This document shows, piece after piece, positions 56,768 through 64,000 of a stretch of DNA of 64,000 nucleotides. Every line of letters starts with the position of its first letter. The stretch's first letter is position 1. Source of the stretch: Nocardiopsis sp. NRRL B-16309 (lineage in GTDB: Bacteria; Actinomycetota; Actinomycetes; Streptosporangiales; Streptosporangiaceae); assembly GCF_001279585.1 (NCBI RefSeq), contig NZ_LGEC01000016.1, positions 310,001-374,000 of the forward strand, given 5' to 3'. Both the position numbers and the translations under genes were made by a program. Under the pieces are notes generated by a model, which was not told the origin of the DNA, did no database searches, and saw only the letters and a program-made list of their open reading frames with translations.

Positions 56768-58141
56768 CTAGGCGATGGAGAGGATGATGATCACGAGGAT
56801 CAGGATCACGATGGTGATCAGGACCGCCGGGATGACCCAGCTCTGCTGGAGGACGGAGTTCTGCTCGACGGGGCGCGGCACGGGCTGCTGCATCCCCGGG
56901 CGGGCGAAGGTCTGGTTGGGGTTCATCCCGGTCGCGAGCGGATTGCCCGCGTGCGGTGCCACGTGCGGCGCGGGCCGCTGCTGGGGGTAGCCCGCGGGGC
57001 CTCCGGGTCCGGGAACTCCGGGCATGCCGGGGGTTCCGGGGCGGGGGTTGGAGACCCCCGGGTGGCCGCCGAACCCGTGGCGGGGGTCGGAGCTGACGGG
57101 GTGGCCCATCTGGCCGGGCCGCGGGTTCGACATCCCCGGGTGCTGACCCATGCGGGGGTCCGAGGTCATCGGGGGGTGCCCGCCGGTGGCGTGCTGCTGG
57201 GGGTGGGGCGGCTGCGGCTGCGGGGGCCCCTGGGGCCGCATCGGCGGCATCTGGCCGCCGGTGATCAGCCCCGTCTGGGCGATCTGCTCACCCTGCTTGA
57301 GGGCGTCGTCGGCGGTGGAGTCGTCCGCCGGGCCGTCGTGGCCCAGCAGGCGCATGAGCAGGGTCTGCGCGTTGGGGCGGTTGTCGGGGTTCTTGTCCAG
57401 GCAGGCCTCGACGATCGGGCGCAGTGCCTCGTCCATGCCGTCCAGCTCCGGCGGCGCGCTGACGACCCGGTGCACCACCGCGGGCACGGTGTCGGCGCCG
57501 AAGGGGGCCTTGCCGGTGGAGGCGAACGCGATGACGCAGCCCCAGGCGAAGATGTCGCACTTGTCGGTGATCCCGCGCCCCTCGATCTGCTCGGGCGCCA
57601 TGTAGGAGGGCGTGCCGACGATCGAGTTGGTCATGGTGGCCGTGCCGTCGTCGACCCGGGCGATGCCGAAGTCGATCACGCGCGGACCGTCCGGCCCCAG
57701 CAGGACGTTGCCCGGCTTGAAGTCGCGGTGGACGATCCCGGCCTTGTGGATGGCCACGAGCGCGGTCGCGGTGGAGACCGCCAGGCGCTGCAGGCGCGAG
57801 CCCTTCTGGGTGGCGCCCTTGGCGATGGTCTCCTGCAGGTCCTTGCCCGGCACGAACTCGCTGACCACGTAGGGCGGGTCGCTGTCGAGCTGGGCGTCGA
57901 TGATCGCGGCGGTGCAGAAGGACGCGACCTTCTGCGCGGCGCGGACCTCCTTCTCGAACCGCTTGCGCAGGTCGGTGTCCTGGGACCACTGGTCGTTGAG
58001 GACCTTGACCGCGACCTCCTCGCCGTCGGGGTCCTCGGCGAGGTAGACGATGCCCTGGCCACCCTTGCCGAGGCGACCGGTCACGCTGTATTCACCGAAC
58101 GATACGGGGTCGCTCGGCTTTAGCGATTCGGGACCGGGCAT
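56768..58141 (-). CDS. Ser/Thr protein kinase with Pro-rich linker and C-terminal membrane anchor
   Basis: The 457-residue protein has a kinase domain: GKGGQG (25-30), ATP lysine in EVAVKVL (Lys46), HRDFKPGN (138-145), DFG (157-159), GTPSYMAPEQ. The catalytic loop has Phe where Leu is usual. Then comes a Pro/Gly/His-rich linker (about 300-430) with repeated SDPRMGQHPGMSNPRPG-type units, and a C-terminal membrane segment (WVIPAVLITIVILILVIIIL) ending three residues from the end, so no extracellular sensor domain exists. Confidence 0.93.
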   Translation of the reverse strand: MPGPESLKPSDPVSFGEYSVTGRLGKGGQGIVYLAEDPDGEEVAVKVLNDQWSQDTDLRKRFEKEVRAAQKVASFCTAAIIDAQLDSDPPYVVSEFVPGKDLQETIAKGATQKGSRLQRLAVSTATALVAIHKAGIVHRDFKPGNVLLGPDGPRVIDFGIARVDDGTATMTNSIVGTPSYMAPEQIEGRGITDKCDIFAWGCVIAFASTGKAPFGADTVPAVVHRVVSAPPELDGMDEALRPIVEACLDKNPDNRPNAQTLLMRLLGHDGPADDSTADDALKQGEQIAQTGLITGGQMPPMRPQGPPQPQPPHPQQHATGGHPPMTSDPRMGQHPGMSNPRPGQMGHPVSSDPRHGFGGHPGVSNPRPGTPGMPGVPGPGGPAGYPQQRPAPHVAPHAGNPLATGMNPNQTFARPGMQQPVPRPVEQNSVLQQSWVIPAVLITIVILILVIIILSIA

Positions 58142-58296
58142 CTCTGTCCTCCAGGGAGGTCGTCTTGGCGGGGCGCAGCACCAGGGTACGGGTTGTGGGG
58201 AATACCGCGACGCGGTCCCTCACGCCCGAAAGGGGCACCTCGCCCCCTGTCGCTCCCGATATGACTGCCGAAACGTCCGTAACGTTCCCTTCGACC

Positions 58297-58473
58297 TCAA
58301 CCGATTTTTCGGGCCTCGTCGACCAGCAGGACCGGAATGCCGTCCCGGATGGGGTAGGCGAGGCCGCTCTCGTCACAGACCAGTTCGTCGGTCTCGGGGT
58401 CGTGGCGCAGCGGCGCCTGGCTCTGCGGGCAGGCCAGGATCTCCAGCAGCCAGTCGTCGATCTTCGTGCTCAT
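58297..58473 (-). CDS. Trm112-family small protein
   Basis: The 58-residue protein (IDDWLLEILACPQSQAPLRH ... GLAYPIRDGIPVLLVDEAR) is of Trm112/UPF0434 size and sequence. These proteins normally have CPxC and CxxC zinc pairs; here they are CPQS and CDES, so two of four ligands are serine and zinc binding is doubtful. It sits 110 bases from manB, as in other actinobacteria. ATG at 58473. Confidence 0.9.
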   Translation of the reverse strand: MSTKIDDWLLEILACPQSQAPLRHDPETDELVCDESGLAYPIRDGIPVLLVDEARKIG

Positions 58474-58583
58474 CGTTCTCGTTCCTCGTGTGGTGCCCGG
58501 GCCGTCGGGGCCGGGCCGTGGTGCCGGCGGAGCCGGACGGGCGCGGAACCGTCGGTCCGCGCCCATCCCTCCATGATGCCCGG

Positions 58584-59939
58584 TCAGGCGCGGACGATGG
58601 ACAGGACCTCGTCGCGCAGCGCGTCCACCCCGGCGTCGTCGGCCGCCTCGACGTTGAGCCGCAGCAGCGGCTCGGTGTTGGAGGCGCGCAGGTTGAACCA
58701 GGCCCCGCCGGGCAGGGAGACCGTCAGGCCGTCGAGCTCGTCGATCGTGACGCCCTCGCGGCCCTCGAAGGCCGCGCGCACCGCGGCCATGCGGCCGGGG
58801 GCGTCGTCGACCCGGGAGTTGACCTCGCCGGAGGCCGCGTAGCGCGAGTACTCGCGGGTGATCTCGGAGAGCGGGCGGTCGTCCGTCCCCAGGACCCGCA
58901 GGACGTGCATCGCGGCGAGCATACCGGTGTCGGCCTTCCAGAAGTCCCGGAAGTAGTAGTGCGCGGAGTGCTCACCGCCGAAGATCGCGCCCGTCTCGGC
59001 CATCGTCGCCTTGATGAAGGAGTGGCCGACGCGGGTGCGCACGGGCACACCGCCGCGCTCGCGCACGATGTCGGCGACCGCGGCCGAGGTGATGAGGTTG
59101 TGGATGATGGTCGCCCCGGGCTCGCGCTCCAGCTCCTGGGCGGCCACGAGGGCGGTGATGGCCGAGGGCGGCACGGCCTCGCCCCGCTCGTCGATGACGA
59201 AGCAGCGGTCGGCGTCGCCGTCGAAGGCCAGGCCGATGTCGGCGCCGGACTCGCGCACCTTGGCCTGGAGGTCGACCAGGTTGTCGGGGTCCAGGGGGTT
59301 GGCCGGGTGGTTGGGGAAGGTGCCGTCCAGCTCGAAGTACAGGGGCAGGATCTCCAGCGGCAGGCTGCCGTCCTGCAGGACCGCCGGGACGGTGTGGCCG
59401 CCCATGCCGTTGCCCGCGTCCACGGCGACCGTGAGCGGGCGGACCCCGGACAGGTCCACCAGGTCGCGCAGGTAGGCGGCGTAGCCGGGCAGCAGGTCCT
59501 TCTCCGTGACCGAGCCCTCGGGGCCGTCGTGCGGCGGGACCCCCTTCTCGGCCAGGCGCCGGATCTCGTCCAGCCCGGTGTCGGCGCTGATGGGCGCCGC
59601 GCCGGCCCGGCACATCTTGATGCCGTTGTACTCGGCGGGGTTGTGGCTGGCGGTGAACATGGCGCCGGGCAGGTCCAGCTGCCCCGAGCCGTAGTACAGC
59701 AGGTCGGTGGAGCCGAGGCCGGTGAAGACCACGTCCACGCCCTGGGAGGTGACGCCCTCCCCGAAGGCGGTGGCCAGCTCCGGCGATGAGGGGCGCATGT
59801 CGTGTGCGACGACGACCGCGGGGCCGCCGACCACGTGCGCGAAGGCCGCTCCGATGGCGCGGGCGATTCCCGCGTCGAAGGTGTCCGGGATCACCCCGCG
59901 CACGTCGTACGCCTTGAAGATGCTTCCGAGATCAGCCAC
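58584..59939 (-). CDS. manB: Phosphomannomutase/phosphoglucomutase
   Basis: The 451-residue enzyme interconverts sugar 1- and 6-phosphates for mannan, glycolipid and GDP-mannose synthesis. It has the active-site serine in TASHNP (Ser98), the Mg-binding loop DGDADR, GGEHSAHYYFRDFW and the phosphate-binding RASNTEPLLRLNVEA at the C terminus. GTG at 59939 has GGAG five bases upstream. It lies in the conserved block with Trm112, DUF3499 and DUF5719. Confidence 0.96.
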   Translation of the reverse strand: MADLGSIFKAYDVRGVIPDTFDAGIARAIGAAFAHVVGGPAVVVAHDMRPSSPELATAFGEGVTSQGVDVVFTGLGSTDLLYYGSGQLDLPGAMFTASHNPAEYNGIKMCRAGAAPISADTGLDEIRRLAEKGVPPHDGPEGSVTEKDLLPGYAAYLRDLVDLSGVRPLTVAVDAGNGMGGHTVPAVLQDGSLPLEILPLYFELDGTFPNHPANPLDPDNLVDLQAKVRESGADIGLAFDGDADRCFVIDERGEAVPPSAITALVAAQELEREPGATIIHNLITSAAVADIVRERGGVPVRTRVGHSFIKATMAETGAIFGGEHSAHYYFRDFWKADTGMLAAMHVLRVLGTDDRPLSEITREYSRYAASGEVNSRVDDAPGRMAAVRAAFEGREGVTIDELDGLTVSLPGGAWFNLRASNTEPLLRLNVEAADDAGVDALRDEVLSIVRA

Positions 59940-60072
59940 GTCTGCTCCGGCCCAGTCGGTTCTGCTCCAGATTCGGTCCCGCGCGCGAAGCGGGTCCACG
60001 CGCGCTACAAAACTAGCAAGCGGTCGCCGCGGCCCCTCAGGGGCACCACCGACGGCGACGGCACGGGTCCGG

Positions 60073-60477
60073 TCAGTCGCGGGGTCCGCGGGGCGCGCCG
60101 GACTCGCCGCGGCCGGGGTCGGAGCGGACCACCCGCAGGTGCCCGCGGCGCAGGGTCTCGGAGCCCTCGCCCACGGCGTCGGGCTCCCGGCGGGCCGGCG
60201 GGCGAGCGGCCTCGCGCACGGCGTCGGCGAGAGCCTCCAGGTCGTCGCTCCCGGGGCCGCCGCCCGAGGTCTCCACCGGCAGGCGTACGACCTCCCACCC
60301 GCGCGGGGCGGTCAACCGCTCCGCGTGCATGGCGCACAGGTCGTAGCAGTGCGGCTCCACGTAGGCGGCGAGCGGGCCGAGGACGGCCGTCGAGTCCGCG
60401 TAGACGTACGTGAGCGTGAATACGGCTGGTTGTCTGCACGCGGTACGGGAGCAGCGTCGAACTGGGCTCACAGCCAC
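60073..60477 (-). CDS. DUF3499 protein
   Basis: The 134-residue protein has the conserved opening SPVRRCSRTACRQPAVFTLT with two cysteines, then YVEPHCYDLCAMHAERLTAP with two more, suggesting zinc binding. A variable tail follows. The family is restricted to actinobacteria and has no known role. GTG at 60477 has AAGGG ten bases upstream; a GTG at 60471 is equally plausible, and the frame stays open to 60609. Confidence 0.85.
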   Translation of the reverse strand: MAVSPVRRCSRTACRQPAVFTLTYVYADSTAVLGPLAAYVEPHCYDLCAMHAERLTAPRGWEVVRLPVETSGGGPGSDDLEALADAVREAARPPARREPDAVGEGSETLRRGHLRVVRSDPGRGESGAPRGPRD

Positions 60478-60658
60478 TGACTGTATGCCCTTACCGAGGG
60501 ACACGCCAGCTTCGTGCCATGAACTGGGCCGTTTCGGGTCATGTCCACACCATGGCCACGGCCCCGGCCCCGCACCGCGTCGGCCACCCCGCGCCGCCGC
60601 CTCCGGCACGCGTCCACGTTCGGCACGCGTGGGACTACGCGCGGGGCCCGGGATGGCT

Positions 60659-60664
60659 TAGTCT
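60659..60664 (+). promoter_or_regulatory. -10 element placing the next gene as leaderless
   Basis: TAGTCT ends six bases before the GTG at 60671. That distance puts the expected transcription start at or next to the start codon, consistent with a leaderless mRNA. Confidence 0.5.
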
Positions 60665-60670
60665 CGGAGT

Positions 60671-61105
60671 GTGCGACGAGTGCGCCTTTCCAGTGGCCAA
60701 CCAGACCGAGTGCGGCGCCGGGACCGCCGCGGCCGAGGCATCCGCGGTCCTCTCGTGCCGTCTGACCTGCCGGTATTCCGTAGCCGAGCGCAGGCCTTCG
60801 ACGACCTTGTCCTGGACGCGGTCGAACGCCTGGAGCGCCTGTGGGCTCGGGAGCTGGCCAACGTGGACTTCCTCGTCGAGGACGTCCCCCCGATCCCGCT
60901 GGGCGACCGGCCCCCCGAGGCGATCCCCTTCTCACGGCTGGACACCGACCCCGCGGGCCGCGCCCGCATCGTGGTCTACCGGCGCCCGGTGGAGATCCGC
61001 ACCAAGGATCCCGAGGAGATGGCCCTCCTGGTCCACGAGACCGTGGTCGAGGAGGTCGCCAACCTCCTGGGGGTGGAGCCGGAGTCCGTCGACCCCGAGA
61101 GCTGA
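60671..61105 (+). CDS. Zincin-like metallopeptidase-family protein without HExxH
   Basis: The 144-residue protein belongs to the small actinobacterial metallopeptidase family: FDDLVLDAVERLERLWAREL, VDFLVEDVPP and EEMALLVHETVVEEVANLLG. The zinc motif expected at the end of that helix (HEVAHH) reads EEVANL, so two zinc ligands are absent and peptidase activity is unlikely. GTG at 60671 fits a leaderless start; GTG at 60680 is an alternative. It is divergent from DUF3499. Confidence 0.85.
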   Translation: MRRVRLSSGQPDRVRRRDRRGRGIRGPLVPSDLPVFRSRAQAFDDLVLDAVERLERLWARELANVDFLVEDVPPIPLGDRPPEAIPFSRLDTDPAGRARIVVYRRPVEIRTKDPEEMALLVHETVVEEVANLLGVEPESVDPES

Positions 61106-61467
61106 TCCGCCCCGCCCCGGCACGTTGAGCCGTCGCCCATCCCGGTGAGGGCCTACGGAACCGCTGGGGCTCGATCCGGGCCGAAGCGGGGAGTGAGGGC
61201 GCGCACCGGAGGTGCCGGAGGCCCCGTCTGCCAGGCACCCCAGGCCGAACGGTCCCGCTCACCGTGACGACAGGGGGTTGGTCGGGCCGAAGCGGGATGA
61301 ACCGCGCCGAAGGCGTCCGTTGAGGGTGGTGACGGGCGACGGTGTGGGCACGAGCGGCGGCCCGAAGAAGGCACGGCGAGGGCGCCGACGGGGGTTCCCG
61401 AGGAACGACGGCGTGCACCACAAGGGCAGAAGGTTCCCGTTCTCAAGGCGCCCGAGCGCCCGAGCGC
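61106..61467. other. Convergent intergenic region
   Basis: No gene is supported. A 14-base sequence CGGGCCGAAGCGGG occurs twice, near 61177 and 61284. The right end holds the terminator at 61446-61469. Confidence 0.5.
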
Positions 61468-61469
61468 CT
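61446..61469 (-). terminator. Hairpin overlapping the DUF5719 stop codon
   Basis: On the minus strand AGGCGC and GCGCCT pair across a TCGGGCGCTCGG loop and are followed by TTGAG. The stem begins inside the TAG stop codon of the DUF5719 gene. Confidence 0.5.
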
Positions 61470-63225
61470 AGGGCACGATCCCCACCATGCTGTCCCGGAC
61501 GACCGGCAGTTCCACCCGCACCGGCGCCGGGTGCACCGGCACGACGCTGAGCGCCTCCCCGGAGCGCAGCACGCGGGCGGCGTACACCGGTCCCGCGGAC
61601 TCCTCCAGCAGCTCCAGGCGGACCGCGTAGGCGTCCTCCGGGTCGGTCCCCGGCGGACGCTCCCAGGCGTCGTCCTCCGAGCCGAACGCGCGCGTGGTGC
61701 CCGCGCCGACCGTGATCTTCACCGCGTCGCCCTGGGTCCCGTGGGCTCCGATCGGTGTGGCGATCATCGACACGTCCGCGTCCACCGCGCCCAGGACCAG
61801 CTGTGTCTCGACGTCCTCGGGGACGTTGGCCAGGACGGCGGTCGTGTCGTGGGGGAAGGCCAGCGGTTCGACCGCGGCGGAGTAGGCCGTCTCGACGACG
61901 TCGCCGTCGGAGTCCTCGATCTCGGCGAGGACCCCCGCGACCACGGGTCGGTCCGACTCCACGACCACGGTCCCGGGCTCGCCGCCCAGTGCCGTCTCCA
62001 GCGTGAGCCACGCCGACGCGGACGGGGCCACGTCGATCACGAGCGGGTCCTCCACCGTGCCGGTGGCCTGCTCCGGTTCGCCCTCGTCCTCGCCCTCGTC
62101 CGCTTCGGCGTCCTCGTCGGCGGAGCCCTCGGGACCGACCACGTGGACCCGCACCTCGGCGGGCTCGTCACCCGGCGCGGCCACGTACAGCCGACGGGTG
62201 CCCTCGCCGCCGAGCGCTCCGGGGATGACGTGCTCCACACCCGGGTCCGTGGTGGGCGGGACCCAGTCGGTGGCGCCGGAGGAGTGCTCGGCCAACAGGG
62301 CGGCTCCCACCCGGCCGGTGCTCGTGCGCACGTGGACGCCGATGGCGGCGGTGTTCCGCACGAGTTCGGTCAGGTCGAGTTCGGTGGACTCCCCCGCGGC
62401 CAGGGCGATGCCGCGGCTCTCGGAGGAGTAGGAGGGGCCCTCCAGGGTGAACACGTCCACGCTCACCGTGGCGCGCGAGTCCTCGGGGTTGGCGAGGTGG
62501 GCGGTGAGGGAGTCCACCGCCACGTCCTCGGGGTCGTTGCCGCCGGGCAGCGCGAACCAGGTGCCGATGGAGGCCTCAAGGCAGCGGACCTCGGTGACCT
62601 CGTCGTCGGACACGGTGACCTGCGCGGCGTCGAGTCCGGCGGCCAGGGCGCCCTCGGCGTGGAGGGCGACGGGGTCGGTCTGCGTCCCCGTGTCGGTGTT
62701 CCACAGCAGGCCCGGTTCGGTGAGTTCGTCGCCGAGGGTCCGGCCGTCGTCGCCCGCGCCGTCCGGGCCGCCCGCGCCGCCCGCGCCGTCCGGGCCACCC
62801 GCGCCGTCGGCCGCCGACTCGTCGGCGTCCTCGTTCCCGTCCTCGTCCGCGCCGTCCTCGGAATCCCCGCCGTCCTCGGAGCCCTCGGTGTCCCCGTCGT
62901 CCCCGGCATCCTCCGCGTCCTCGGAGCCCTCGTCGTCCCGCGCGTCCTCGTCGGTGCCGTCCAGGACCGGCGCGGCCCACAGCGAGCCCACGTCGTCGCG
63001 GTCCACCCGGGGCGCGAACGCCCGGATCGAGCTCTCCGCGTCATCGGCGTCCTCGTGCGGGGCCGGGCACACTCGGACGGAGTGGTCCGGGCGGATCGTG
63101 CCCGGCTCGCTCTCGCCCAGGACCGCGTTGACCGGCCGGATCACGTACGCGATGCCCAGCATCGTCACCATCGCCAACGCGACCAGCCCGAACAGGGCGA
63201 AGCGGTTCTCCACGATCAGTCGCAC
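61468..63225 (-). CDS. DUF5719 membrane-anchored protein
   Basis: The 585-residue protein has a short cytoplasmic start, one membrane anchor (FALFGLVALAMVTMLGIAYV, residues 9-28) and an extracytoplasmic beta-rich region. Two acidic low-complexity inserts occur: a long Asp/Glu/Gly-rich one at about 85-160 and a shorter one near 375. DUF5719 proteins lie beside a family 2 glycosyltransferase in many actinobacteria. GTG at 63225 has GGAGGAG seven bases upstream, overlapping the end of the glycosyltransferase gene. Confidence 0.88.
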   Translation of the reverse strand: MRLIVENRFALFGLVALAMVTMLGIAYVIRPVNAVLGESEPGTIRPDHSVRVCPAPHEDADDAESSIRAFAPRVDRDDVGSLWAAPVLDGTDEDARDDEGSEDAEDAGDDGDTEGSEDGGDSEDGADEDGNEDADESAADGAGGPDGAGGAGGPDGAGDDGRTLGDELTEPGLLWNTDTGTQTDPVALHAEGALAAGLDAAQVTVSDDEVTEVRCLEASIGTWFALPGGNDPEDVAVDSLTAHLANPEDSRATVSVDVFTLEGPSYSSESRGIALAAGESTELDLTELVRNTAAIGVHVRTSTGRVGAALLAEHSSGATDWVPPTTDPGVEHVIPGALGGEGTRRLYVAAPGDEPAEVRVHVVGPEGSADEDAEADEGEDEGEPEQATGTVEDPLVIDVAPSASAWLTLETALGGEPGTVVVESDRPVVAGVLAEIEDSDGDVVETAYSAAVEPLAFPHDTTAVLANVPEDVETQLVLGAVDADVSMIATPIGAHGTQGDAVKITVGAGTTRAFGSEDDAWERPPGTDPEDAYAVRLELLEESAGPVYAARVLRSGEALSVVPVHPAPVRVELPVVRDSMVGIVP

Positions 63226-63228
63226 GGG

Positions 63229-64000
63229 CTACTCCTCCCCCTCGGTGGTGCCGGGACCGCCGCCGGACCGGCCGCGCCCGTCGTCGCGGCGACGGCCCCG
63301 CCGCCGGGTGCCCCGGGTCCCGCGCCGCCGCCCGCCCCCGCGGGTGACGGGCAGCGCGCCGGTCGACACTCCCTCGTCCGGGCCGTCCACGCCGTCCACG
63401 CCGTCCAGGACCGTCCGTTCGGACGCCCCGGTCTCGGCACGGGCCGCGCCGGACCGGTCCGACCGGTCCGAGCGCCCCGCCCTGTCCGACCTGGCGCGGC
63501 CCGCCCGGGGCCGGCCCGTCCGGGTCCGGCGGCGCGACCGCCGCAGCCCTTCGGGGCGGCGGGGCCTGGGGGCGGGCGTGGACTCGATGAGCCGCGCGTC
63601 CTCCTCCGTCCGCACCCCAGGCGCGGCCAGGACCGCCACCACCACGACCAGGACGGCCTGGGTGACCAGCCACGCTGTGTGGACGTGGTCGGTGTGCCAC
63701 ACGCGGACCTGGCCGCCGTCCACGGACAGCTCCCAGGCCTGGTTGCCGTGTTCGGTGGCCACCGGGGCCAGTTCGGTGCCGTCGAGGGTGGCGCGCCATC
63801 CGCCGTCGGCGGGCTCGCCCAGCGAGAGCAGCCGCCCGGCGCCGCCGGGAGCGGTCTCGGCGGTGAGGTCGCCCGCCTCGCCCCGCACGGTCAGTGCCTC
63901 GGCCCCGGCGCCGTCCTCGGACACGACCCGCAGCGCGCCGCCGGGATCGCTCAGCCGCCACAGCGCGTACCGGTCGGACAGGGACTGGCGTTCCAGTCCG
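63229..64000 (-). CDS. Family 2 glycosyltransferase, C-terminal part (5' end outside window)
   Basis: The frame is open to the window edge, so only the last 256 residues are visible. They include a beta-rich region (SLGEPADGGWRATLDGTELA), a membrane segment (TAWLVTQAVLVVVVAVLAA) and a basic Arg/Gly/Asp-rich tail with RSDRAGRSDRSDRS-like repeats. This matches the C-terminal part of the large membrane glycosyltransferases encoded beside DUF5719 in related bacteria. The catalytic domain is not visible, so the assignment rests on context and tail. Confidence 0.7.
   Translation of the reverse strand, partial: GLERQSLSDRYALWRLSDPGGALRVVSEDGAGAEALTVRGEAGDLTAETAPGGAGRLLSLGEPADGGWRATLDGTELAPVATEHGNQAWELSVDGGQVRVWHTDHVHTAWLVTQAVLVVVVAVLAAPGVRTEEDARLIESTPAPRPRRPEGLRRSRRRTRTGRPRAGRARSDRAGRSDRSDRSGAARAETGASERTVLDGVDGVDGPDEGVSTGALPVTRGGGRRRGTRGTRRRGRRRDDGRGRSGGGPGTTEGEE

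Overview
The window is a stretch of chromosome from a very GC-rich actinobacterium. The gene set (MtrA-MtrB-LpqB, long-form HPF, ComF, DasR-type GlcNAc PTS, DUF3499/DUF5719/ManB, DUF397, a large NAD-dependent glutamate dehydrogenase, frequent GTG and TTG starts) points to the Streptomycetes/Streptosporangiales side of the phylum. Nocardiopsis is my best guess, but that is inference from gene style and not a database match. Coding density is high. I see no tRNA, rRNA, CRISPR array, insertion sequence or prophage; the only stable RNA gene I can support is the tmRNA.

Left part (1-10200): a sugar ABC-transporter lipoprotein cut by the window edge and its LacI regulator; a MazF-type toxin-antitoxin pair plus a small protein; the tmRNA gene ssrA with its terminator; then a lipoprotein shaped like a penicillin-binding protein but lacking every catalytic motif, followed by smpB, ftsX, ftsE and prfB. 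ssrA and smpB, the two halves of trans-translation, lie about 2.4 kb apart.

Next (10200-25400): the 1623-residue NAD-glutamate dehydrogenase, an HAD-fold protein without its nucleophile, a VOC-fold gene remnant, a MerR-thioredoxin pair, and a compact GlcNAc salvage locus. In that locus a secreted GH3 hexosaminidase can release GlcNAc, the PTS proteins EIIA, EIIB and EIIC import and phosphorylate it, and a SIS-domain sugar-phosphate enzyme lies next to them. A DasR-like regulator and a palindromic operator sit between the two divergent arms.

Middle (25600-47300): housekeeping genes secA, hpf, comF and lpqB-mtrB-mtrA. Opposite them runs an overlapping five-gene operon (repeat-bearing membrane protein, DUF4129, DUF4350, MoxR ATPase, DUF58), followed by a STAND-type NB-ARC/TPR protein and a DUF397 protein inserted before a SpoIIM-like and an RDD membrane protein.

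Right part (47300-64000): two different S-adenosylhomocysteine hydrolases in tandem with a divergent MerR regulator and a strong palindrome in the shared promoter; an unknown protein that may be a degenerate Fic protein; a phnD-phnC-phnE transporter with a CX5R phosphatase and a TetR regulator; a Ser/Thr kinase; and the Trm112-ManB-DUF3499-metallopeptidase-like-DUF5719-glycosyltransferase block, the last cut by the window edge.

A recurring theme is proteins that keep an enzyme fold but lack catalytic residues (PBP-like, HAD-like, possible Fic, metallopeptidase-like).
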